Assembly (NCBI GenBank): GCA_913061245.1
Contig: CAJXTO010000057.1
Location: 1-8,854 of the forward strand
Reading direction: 5' to 3'
Source of the DNA: an uncultured Oceanospirillales bacterium
Lineage (GTDB): Bacteria > Pseudomonadota > Gammaproteobacteria > Pseudomonadales > Litorivicinaceae
Length of the DNA stretch: 8,854 nucleotides
Part shown: positions 1 through 4,899 of the stretch, in pieces
Layout: each line of letters starts with the position of its first letter
How positions within the stretch are numbered: the first letter of the stretch is position 1
Position numbers and translations under genes: made by a program
Notes under the pieces: model-generated
Databases searched by the model: none
What the model saw: only the letters and a program-made list of their open reading frames with translations
What the model was told of the DNA's origin: nothing

Positions 1-377
1 AAGATGAAGAGTACATGAGTGAGGCGATGCGTGAACACTTCGTGAAGATTCTCGAACAATGGAAGCGGAATCTGATGGAAGAAGTCGACCGCACCGTTTC
101 GCACATGAAAGAAGAGGCTGCGAATTTTGCTGATCCAGCCGATCGCGCCACGCAAGAAGAAGAGTTTAGCCTCGAGCTTCGCACCAGAGATCGTGAACGG
201 AAGTTGATTAAGAAAATCGACAAGACACTCGAAGCGATCGAGAACGACGATTACGGATTTTGCGAAACCTGCGGAATCGAAATCGGTTTGCGTCGCCTAG
301 AAGCACGTCCAACCGCTACGCAGTGTGTTGACTGCAAGACACTCGACGAGCTTCGCGAAAAACAAACAGGCGCCTAA
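1..377 (+). CDS. dksA: RNA polymerase-binding transcription factor DksA, 5' end cut by window edge
   Basis: DksA binds the RNA polymerase secondary channel and works with ppGpp to adjust transcription, notably of rRNA and amino-acid genes. The reading frame is open from base 3 and reads DEEYMSEAMREHF, which matches the E. coli protein just before its coiled coil. The ATG at 15 is therefore internal and about 27 N-terminal residues lie outside the window. The visible part has the coiled-coil hairpin with the tip motif DPADRA (acidic pair plus Ala, as in E. coli DPVDRA), followed by the invariant EEEFSLELR region. A C-terminal zinc finger follows with two Cys pairs (CETC and CVDC). The end matches the usual family C-terminus, so the 3' part is complete. 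gluQ begins only 4 bases after the stop, which suggests co-transcription. The sequence shows nothing unusual. Confidence 0.97.
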   Translation, partial: DEEYMSEAMREHFVKILEQWKRNLMEEVDRTVSHMKEEAANFADPADRATQEEEFSLELRTRDRERKLIKKIDKTLEAIENDDYGFCETCGIEIGLRRLEARPTATQCVDCKTLDELREKQTGA

Positions 378-381
378 ACAC

Positions 382-1251
382 TTGGCCCAGTATCGTGGTC
401 GGTTTGCACCCTCTGCAACCGGCCCGTTGCACCTCGGGTCTATCTTTGCTGCACTCGTCAGCTACGTCCACGCTAAACAGCATGATGGCGAATGGCTAGT
501 TCGTATCGATGATCTGGATGAAAAACGGTGTAAAACCATCTATTCCGACTCGATTCTAGAATGCCTCGATGCATTTGGATTCAAGCCCTCGGATTACGTT
601 CGATTTCAAACCGAGAGGATCGCTGACTACGCAGTCGCTCTCACTGCGTTAGAGGACGAGGGTCTTTTGTATTCATGCGACTGCACACGCAAATCATTAC
701 CTCGCGGAGCATACCCAGGAATCTGTCGTTATCAGATTGGCCATGCTTTGGTTTCGGGTCATGCAGTACGAATTGACACAAGCGGGATCAACCTCGAAAT
801 CCATGATCTATTGACGCCGGTGCAGAGAATTAATCCGCCGGGGGACTTTATTGTGAAGAGGCGAGATGGACTATTCGCCTATCAACTCGCCTGCGCGATT
901 GATGAACATATTGATCAGATCACTCATGTGATCCGAGGGATCGACCTTCTCGAATCCACCCCCATGCAACGGTTCATTGCGCAGCGTTTGGGCTATCAAA
1001 GCCCAGTCTATGGGCACTTCCCCGTTCTAGTGGGTGCAGACGGGGCCAAACTATCAAAGCAAACATTTGCGACCCCTGTCGATTGGGGTCAGCCCGGTCA
1101 GAGTTTCGCCGCTATCGCACGCGTGCTGTTACTAAATGACACGCCCAGTCACACCGACAGTGCAGAAGTTTGGATCGAGTATTTCCTTTCGTTGGACAAT
1201 TTCCTTCCAATCATTACAAAGGTTTCAGAAGCGAATACCCTTTCGATATAG
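382..1251 (+). CDS. gluQ: glutamyl-Q tRNA(Asp) synthetase
   Basis: GluQ (YadB) is a shortened glutamyl-tRNA synthetase paralogue. It activates glutamate and attaches it to the queuosine at the wobble position of tRNA-Asp. It lacks the anticodon-binding domain. The Rossmann catalytic domain starts with YRGRFAPSATG. The HIGH-like motif is HLGS (residues 17-20 from the TTG start) and the KMSKS-like motif is KLSK (223-226). Zinc ligands are visible as Cys99, Cys101, Tyr111 and Cys115, spaced as in E. coli. I chose TTG at 382, giving 289 residues, because the family begins two or three residues before the YxGRFAPSP motif and this codon lies 4 bases after the dksA stop. The frame also offers GTG at 325 (308 residues), which would overlap dksA by 53 bases and add an unsupported extension. 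The dksA–gluQ pairing is common in gammaproteobacteria. Confidence 0.93.
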   Translation: MAQYRGRFAPSATGPLHLGSIFAALVSYVHAKQHDGEWLVRIDDLDEKRCKTIYSDSILECLDAFGFKPSDYVRFQTERIADYAVALTALEDEGLLYSCDCTRKSLPRGAYPGICRYQIGHALVSGHAVRIDTSGINLEIHDLLTPVQRINPPGDFIVKRRDGLFAYQLACAIDEHIDQITHVIRGIDLLESTPMQRFIAQRLGYQSPVYGHFPVLVGADGAKLSKQTFATPVDWGQPGQSFAAIARVLLLNDTPSHTDSAEVWIEYFLSLDNFLPIITKVSEANTLSI

Positions 1252-1284
1252 AAACTCGTAAACTGTCCCGAAACAGGGATACTC

Positions 1285-2613
1285 ATGGCAACGCTACTTC
1301 TCGTTACAGACGAAGCTATAGTTCGTAAATCGATTCAAATGGCCCTTGAGCAGCATGGGCATCAAGTTCTGATTGCTGAATCGCTCAAACAAGCGATGTC
1401 ACAAGAGTCTTTCATCGATTGCGTGATCAGCGAACATCGGCTATCCGATGGGTCTGGTATCGATTTAATCGGCCACTTCAAGCCTATTCCGCTCATTCTA
1501 TTGGTCGGACAAGTCTCCCTTCAGGCCGGCATCGTCGCCATGCGGAAAGGGGCCTTTGACTGCTTTACTAAGCCTGTAGATCACCAAGATCTTCTTCGTG
1601 TTGTTGAAAAGGCAACAGCCTCCGGCGCGAGCAAAACGGGGGATCCCATGATTGGGCAGTGCGATGGCATGCTCAAGCTCAAAAAACAGATACAGCGTGT
1701 TGCGCCATTGGATACAACTATTCTGATTGGTGGTGAATCAGGGACCGGGAAGGAGCTTGTCGCACAATCGATTCATCAATTGTCCTCGCGTGCCTCTAGA
1801 GAAATGATTTCTGTAAACTGCGCGGCGATCCCAGAGTCGTTGATTGAGGCGGAGCTTTTTGGTCATGTTAAAGGTGCGTTTACTGGCGCAACGCAAGACC
1901 GCGCAGGCTTGATCGAATCCGCAGACGGCTCGACATTATTCCTTGATGAAATCGGTGAACTCCCACTAGAGGCGCAGTCAAGGTTATTGAGGGTGCTACA
2001 GGAAGGTGAGATTCGCCGGGTTGGAAGTACCGATCGAACTTACGTCAATATCCGACTCGTTGCTGCGACCCACCGTAATCTGCTGGACATGGTGGCCAAA
2101 GGACATTTCCGGGAAGATTTATATTACCGACTGAATGTGATTGAGCTGAGATGCCCTCCACTCAGAGAGCGTGGTGAGGATATTATGCTACTCGCAGAAT
2201 CCTTCCTGGATCGCGTAAAACATCAGATGAACCGAACAGAGCTCAAATTCAGTGGCGATGCTCGAACGGCGATACAAGGCCATGCGTGGCCAGGAAACGT
2301 TCGAGAGCTAGGGAATGTCATTGAGCGCGCAGTCGTCCTCTGTGAAGGACCGATGATCGATCACTTAGACCTCGGTCTACAAAATACACAAAGCCAAGGG
2401 CATGAATTTTCGGCTGGAGAGCAAAGAGCTCCTGGTCGTACGCAACCGATGATGTCCCTTGAAGACTACTTTCAGCACTTCGTGTTATCCCATGAAGAAC
2501 ACATGAGTGAGACCGAATTGGCTAAACGTTTAGGTATCAGCCGAAAAAGCCTTTGGGAACGAAGAAATCGACTTGGAATTCCGCGCCGCAAAGATGAGCC
2601 TTCAGATTTGTAA
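1285..2613 (+). CDS. cbrB: CbrB-like sigma-54-dependent activator with degenerate receiver domain
   Basis: This is an NtrC-family enhancer-binding protein of 442 residues. The receiver spans about 3-110, the AAA+ domain about 122-350, and the Fis-type helix-turn-helix about 405-438. AAA+ motifs are intact: Walker A GESGTGKE (150-157), GAFTGA for sigma-54 contact (197-202), Walker B TLFLDE (217-222), sensor AATHRNL, arginine region FREDLYYRLN, and GNVREL. The C-terminus (MSETELAKRLGISRK, then LWERRNRLGIPRRK) closely resembles Pseudomonas CbrB as I remember it, and the pcnB-side synteny agrees. In Pseudomonas CbrB activates crcZ and catabolic genes under the kinase CbrA. Here the receiver is abnormal: the phospho-acceptor position is Glu50, the switch Thr/Ser position is Val74, and the acidic pair is Thr8-Asp9; Lys96 is kept. 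Start ATG 1285 has AGGGA 5 bases upstream. No cbrA is adjacent. The family call is sure; the CbrB identity is strong. Confidence 0.9.
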   Translation: MATLLLVTDEAIVRKSIQMALEQHGHQVLIAESLKQAMSQESFIDCVISEHRLSDGSGIDLIGHFKPIPLILLVGQVSLQAGIVAMRKGAFDCFTKPVDHQDLLRVVEKATASGASKTGDPMIGQCDGMLKLKKQIQRVAPLDTTILIGGESGTGKELVAQSIHQLSSRASREMISVNCAAIPESLIEAELFGHVKGAFTGATQDRAGLIESADGSTLFLDEIGELPLEAQSRLLRVLQEGEIRRVGSTDRTYVNIRLVAATHRNLLDMVAKGHFREDLYYRLNVIELRCPPLRERGEDIMLLAESFLDRVKHQMNRTELKFSGDARTAIQGHAWPGNVRELGNVIERAVVLCEGPMIDHLDLGLQNTQSQGHEFSAGEQRAPGRTQPMMSLEDYFQHFVLSHEEHMSETELAKRLGISRKSLWERRNRLGIPRRKDEPSDL

Positions 2614-2648
2614 CACTTATTCGTTACCAAAAGTAACTATTGGTAACA
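2609..2648 (+). promoter_or_regulatory. candidate CbrB enhancer (UAS), GTTAC/GTAAC cluster
   Basis: Four copies of GTWAC-type half-sites lie here: GTAAC 2610-2614 (overlapping the cbrB stop), GTTAC 2623-2627, GTAAC 2633-2637 and GTAAC 2643-2647. The last three start exactly 10 bases apart. The outer pair forms a perfect 8-base dyad, GTTACCAA / TTGGTAAC. From memory, Pseudomonas CbrB recognises a palindrome of about TGTTAC-N14-GTAACA; here the arms are GTTAC-N15-GTAAC. The cluster lies roughly 125-160 bases upstream of the predicted sigma-54 start site, a normal enhancer distance. The dyad is followed by five T's, so it could also act as a weak terminator for cbrB. Confidence 0.6.
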
Positions 2649-2675
2649 GTTTTTCTCTCGTTCGCCTAAGCCCTA

Positions 2676-2698
2676 GGTCTAAAGATCTTGGAAAGACC
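2676..2698. repeat. unassigned inverted repeat GGTCT-N13-AGACC
   Basis: A 5-base perfect dyad (2676-2680 and 2694-2698) sits between the GTAAC cluster and the IHF-like site. CTAG occurs just outside both arms, at 2673-2676 and 2701-2704. It could be a further protein-binding site in the crcZ control region, or chance; I recognise no known operator. Confidence 0.25.
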
Positions 2699-2715
2699 CC
2701 CTAGAAAGTGACTTA

Positions 2716-2728
2716 AATCAAGCATTTA
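2716..2728 (+). promoter_or_regulatory. predicted IHF-binding site
   Basis: The sequence AATCAAGCATTTA matches the IHF consensus WATCAA-N4-TTR at every defined position. It lies about 44-56 bases upstream of the predicted start site, between the enhancer-like palindromes and the sigma-54 promoter. That is where IHF bends DNA so an NtrC-family protein can touch the polymerase. The assignment rests on consensus match and placement only. Confidence 0.55.
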
Positions 2729-2744
2729 TTGCACCCCGAGAAAG

Positions 2745-2762
2745 TTGGCACAGCATGTGCAA
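2745..2762 (+). promoter_or_regulatory. sigma-54 (-24/-12) promoter of the crcZ-like RNA
   Basis: TTGGCAC followed by AGCAT and GTGCAA matches the RpoN consensus TGGCAC-N5-TTGCA except for one base. The invariant GG (2747-2748) and GC (2759-2760) are separated by exactly 10 bases, the strict requirement for this promoter class. Transcription is predicted to start about 12 bases after the GC, near 2771-2773. It lies directly downstream of a gene encoding a sigma-54 activator, as the crcZ promoter does in Pseudomonas. Confidence 0.88.
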
Positions 2763-2813
2763 TCGATATAGGTGTTCGAAATAAGACCAATAAAAAAGAA
2801 CACAAACAGCGAC

Positions 2814-2827
2814 AACAATAACAACAT
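2814..2827 (+). promoter_or_regulatory. overlapping CA motifs, 5' Hfq-binding cluster
   Basis: AACAATAACAACAT contains two full overlapping AAYAAYAA matches and a third that fails only at the last base. Such A-R-N-like repeats bind the distal face of Hfq and are the working element of CrcZ-type RNAs. It lies about 42 bases into the predicted transcript. Confidence 0.6.
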
Positions 2828-2868
2828 AGCTGAATGAGATTACGGTTCACTGTGAGAACTGAGTTTCA

Positions 2869-2888
2869 GGGAAGCAGGATTGCTTCCT
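2869..2888 (+). other. internal hairpin of the crcZ-like RNA
   Basis: GGAAGC (2870-2875) pairs perfectly with GCTTCC (2882-2887). A further A-U pair inside and a G-U pair outside give a stem of about eight pairs with a GGAT loop. It would separate the 5' and 3' A-rich regions of the RNA. Its role is unknown; it is followed by neither a T run nor a gene. Confidence 0.5.
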
Positions 2889-2988
2889 CGGGCCGATAAC
2901 CATAATAAAGCGTAAGCTGAGGCCTTGGTTGTATGGAATGCAACTTGGAACTGAGATTGCACACTGAAAGGTAATTTTTAAGCGTACG

Positions 2989-3010
2989 AACAATAAAAAT
3001 AATCAATAAC
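2989..3010 (+). promoter_or_regulatory. 3' A-rich CA-motif region of the crcZ-like RNA
   Basis: One full AACAATAA motif (2989-2996) is followed by A-rich, unstructured sequence with AATAA and CAATAA words up to 3009. It sits just before the terminator hairpin, a position typical for Hfq loading on small RNAs together with the terminator's T run. Confidence 0.5.
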
Positions 3011-3021
3011 GTGCGATTATC

Positions 3022-3045
3022 AAAAGGGGCGAAAGCCCCTTTTTT
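3022..3045 (+). terminator. intrinsic terminator of the crcZ-like RNA
   Basis: AAAAGGGGC (3022-3030), loop GAAA, and GCCCCTTTT (3035-3043) form a perfect nine-pair stem with a stable GNRA-type loop. The T run covers 3040-3045. It ends the predicted RNA about 50 bases before pcnB. It is a strong rho-independent terminator, so pcnB probably needs its own promoter or some readthrough. Confidence 0.92.
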
Positions 3046-3057
3046 ATTGCCTGGCTC

Positions 3058-3066
3058 TGTTATCAT
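3058..3066 (+). promoter_or_regulatory. possible extended -10 promoter for pcnB
   Basis: TGTTATCAT combines the TGN extension with a -10 hexamer one base from TATAAT. No good -35 is present at the right distance, since the terminator T run occupies that position. Transcription would start near 3073, giving a leader of about 22 bases that keeps the GGAG ribosome-binding site before the TTG start. The call rests on motif and position only. Confidence 0.4.
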
Positions 3067-3094
3067 TCCCGCTTTATGCCCATGGAGTCTTGTA

Positions 3095-4423
3095 TTGTTT
3101 TCGGTGTTTAAAAAGAAACCTTCCGCGAGTATTGATGTATTTAAAGACGTCATCGCTCAGGAATATCACGGCATTAATCACCGAGACCTTTCCCACGGCA
3201 GCCTTCGCGTCATCGAAATCCTGCAGCAAGCAGGCTACGAGGCCTATCTGGTTGGTGGCGGAATTAGAGACTTGTTACTCGGCAAACACCCTAAAGACTT
3301 CGATGTTGCGACGAGCGCTAAGCCTTCGGAAGTGCAGAAACTCTTTCGAAAATCCCGCATCATCGGTCGGCGCTTTCAGATTGTCCATGTCCGAATGGGA
3401 CCTGAAATCATTGAGGTCACAACCTTCAGAGGCTCAGCAGAAAACAGCCATCTACAACAGGCAAACGCGTCAGGCATGCTCGTCCGCGACAATGTATTTG
3501 GAACTGTTGAAGACGATGCAGTTCGTCGTGACTTTACGATGAATGCCCTCTACTACGATCCTTCAAACCATGAGGTATTGGATTTTGTTGGTGGCTACGA
3601 TGATCTCGAAGATGGGGTTATCCGAATTATTGGTGACCCGGAAACGCGCTACCGAGAAGATCCGGTTCGTATGCTCAGAGCTGTTCGATTTATTGGAAAG
3701 CTTGGTCTTGAGCTCGAAGAAGAAACAGCTGAACCCATTCGGCGCCTCGCTCCGCTTTTGAGAGATGTCTCACCTTCTCGGCTATTTGATGAAATATTGA
3801 AATTACTTCAGGCAGGCCATGGGCAGGCGACTTTTCCAGAGCTCGTAAAGCATGACCTATTACGACCACTGTTTCCGCAAACTGAAGCCCTTTTAAGCGA
3901 AGCCGACGATCCACACTACCAACGCTTGATCGAACTCGCCCTTTTGAACACAGACACACGGCTCAGTGAGGGCAAGTCAGTTACTCCCGCATTTTTATAT
4001 GCAGCACTGCACTGGCCCCAGGTTCAGCATCGCTGGGAAGAACTCGAAGCTGAAGGGCATGGACGAACACAAGCGCTCGCCATCGCGTGCTCAGAGACCC
4101 TTGACTTTAATCAGCAATTTATCGCGATACCTAAGCGATTCAGTGTCACGATTCGAGAAATATGGGAGCTCCAAGTCAAGCTTGAGAAGCGACATGGCCG
4201 TCGTCCAGACTCAACCCTTGAGCACCCAAGATTCAGAGCTGGCTATGACTTTTTGTTGCTACGTGAGCGGTCTGGCGAGATACCAGGTGGACTCGGTGAA
4301 TGGTGGACGCAATATCAAATTGCCGATGACGCACAGCGTCGTGATCTGATCGCCTCGGTAAAAGACGACCAAGACGAGCCACCGAAACGTCGGCCGCGCA
4401 GAAAATCGAAACGTCGTGACTAA
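3095..4423 (+). CDS. pcnB: poly(A) polymerase I
   Basis: PcnB adds poly(A) tails to RNA 3' ends, which promotes decay by exonucleases such as PNPase (encoded in this window). The nucleotidyltransferase head contains LVGGGIRDLLLG and the catalytic DFD (Asp68, Asp70). IIGRRFQIVHV (89-99) is the signature that separates bacterial poly(A) polymerases from CCA-adding enzymes. RRDFTMNALYY and RYREDPVRMLRAVRF follow, and the C-terminus ends in a basic tail (PKRRPRRKSKRRD). I chose TTG 3095 (442 residues): GGAG lies 7 bases upstream and the product begins MFSVFKKK, like Pseudomonas PcnB. GTG 3104 is the alternative. The upstream GTG at 3011 would start inside the small RNA and read through its terminator. 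A non-AUG start is also known for E. coli pcnB. folK overlaps its 3' end by 8 bases. Confidence 0.95.
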   Translation: MFSVFKKKPSASIDVFKDVIAQEYHGINHRDLSHGSLRVIEILQQAGYEAYLVGGGIRDLLLGKHPKDFDVATSAKPSEVQKLFRKSRIIGRRFQIVHVRMGPEIIEVTTFRGSAENSHLQQANASGMLVRDNVFGTVEDDAVRRDFTMNALYYDPSNHEVLDFVGGYDDLEDGVIRIIGDPETRYREDPVRMLRAVRFIGKLGLELEEETAEPIRRLAPLLRDVSPSRLFDEILKLLQAGHGQATFPELVKHDLLRPLFPQTEALLSEADDPHYQRLIELALLNTDTRLSEGKSVTPAFLYAALHWPQVQHRWEELEAEGHGRTQALAIACSETLDFNQQFIAIPKRFSVTIREIWELQVKLEKRHGRRPDSTLEHPRFRAGYDFLLLRERSGEIPGGLGEWWTQYQIADDAQRRDLIASVKDDQDEPPKRRPRRKSKRRD

Positions 4424-4889
4424 CCAGGTGTTCTTGGCACTGGGTTCAAACCTCAATGACCCTATCGCGCAAATAAAGGAAGCAATTCAATCCCTAGCTC
4501 AAACAGTCGAAGGTATTCAATGTGCGCAACTATACCAATCAAAACCGCTAGGCCCTCAGGATCAGCCTGATTTTGTGAATACGGTAATTTCAGGACACAC
4601 TGCTCTGACTCCGAATGAATTGCTGACCAAAATCCAAGAGATAGAACTGCAACAACATCGGGTTAAAACCCAACACTGGGGGCCGAGAACGATTGACATC
4701 GATATTCTTTTCTACGGAAACCTCCGAATGAATACCCCCGAACTCACCATTCCCCACAAAGAACTGTTCAATCGCGCATTTGTGACCATTCCGCTCTTGG
4801 ACTTAATACCCAACGGAATCACGCCAACAGGTGACCAGCTCGACCGAAACAGCTACGATTCATCGACACTGGTTCGAATTGATACATAG
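4416..4889 (+). CDS. folK: 6-hydroxymethyl-7,8-dihydropterin pyrophosphokinase (HPPK)
   Basis: FolK transfers pyrophosphate from ATP to 6-hydroxymethyl-dihydropterin, the step before dihydropteroate synthase in folate synthesis. The 157-residue protein has the family's usual length. LGSNL is at residues 9-13, the pterin loop QDQPDFVN at 48-55, and the signature HWGPRTIDIDILFYG at 87-101. The latter includes the Mg-binding Asp94 and Asp96 and the ATP-contacting Arg91. The start is GTG at 4416, which overlaps the last 8 bases of pcnB; no later start preserves the first beta strand (VFLALGSN). Upstream ribosome-binding sequence is weak, so translational coupling to pcnB is likely. The panB Shine-Dalgarno sequence begins within the folK stop codon. 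Confidence 0.95.
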   Translation: MTNQVFLALGSNLNDPIAQIKEAIQSLAQTVEGIQCAQLYQSKPLGPQDQPDFVNTVISGHTALTPNELLTKIQEIELQQHRVKTQHWGPRTIDIDILFYGNLRMNTPELTIPHKELFNRAFVTIPLLDLIPNGITPTGDQLDRNSYDSSTLVRIDT

Positions 4890-4899
4890 GAAGTATGCA

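Larger units (their letters stand above)
2772..3045 (+). ncRNA. crcZ: CrcZ-like small RNA (Hfq/Crc decoy)
   Basis: This is a non-coding stretch of about 274 bases that starts at the predicted sigma-54 initiation site and ends in a strong intrinsic terminator. It holds A-rich motifs of the AAYAAYAA type: AACAATAA at 2814-2821 overlapping AATAACAA at 2817-2824, and AACAATAA at 2989-2996. Looser variants lie around 2787-2795, 2900-2908 and 2995-3009. In Pseudomonas, CrcZ lies between cbrB and pcnB, is driven by CbrB and sigma-54, and uses such CA motifs to sequester Hfq (with Crc), relieving catabolite repression. Position, promoter, motifs and terminator all fit. It is shorter than P. aeruginosa CrcZ (about 400 nt). 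No plausible protein is encoded here. The start is predicted, not measured; function is inferred. Confidence 0.8.

Noticed and set aside
325..381. Longer gluQ start at GTG 325
   Set aside because: It overlaps dksA by 53 bases and adds 19 residues before the conserved YRGRFAPS motif. TTG 382 fits the family N-terminus.
1192..1220. Possible sigma-70 promoter for cbrB at the end of gluQ (TTGGAC, 17 bases, TACAAA)
   Set aside because: It matches only 3 of 6 and 4 of 6 consensus bases inside coding sequence, too weak to claim.
2623..2654. GTTACCAA/TTGGTAAC stem plus T5 as simply the cbrB terminator
   Set aside because: It is possible, but the stem is AT-rich with a 9-base loop, and the half-sites repeat with 10-base phasing upstream of a sigma-54 promoter, so an enhancer role is preferred. 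Both may be true.
3011..3094. Longer pcnB start at GTG 3011
   Set aside because: It would start inside the small RNA and translate through its terminator hairpin, and it has no Shine-Dalgarno; the extra residues do not resemble PcnB.
2866..3153. 95-codon open frame on the − strand across the spacer and pcnB start
   Set aside because: It runs antisense to the predicted CrcZ-like RNA, its terminator and the pcnB start, and its product resembles nothing I recognise. The sigma-54 promoter, CA motifs and terminator explain the region better.
4831..4899. Longer panB start at ATG 4831
   Set aside because: It lies within folK and adds 23 residues absent from PanB. GTG 4900 has AGGAAG at the right distance and restores E. 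coli residue numbering exactly.
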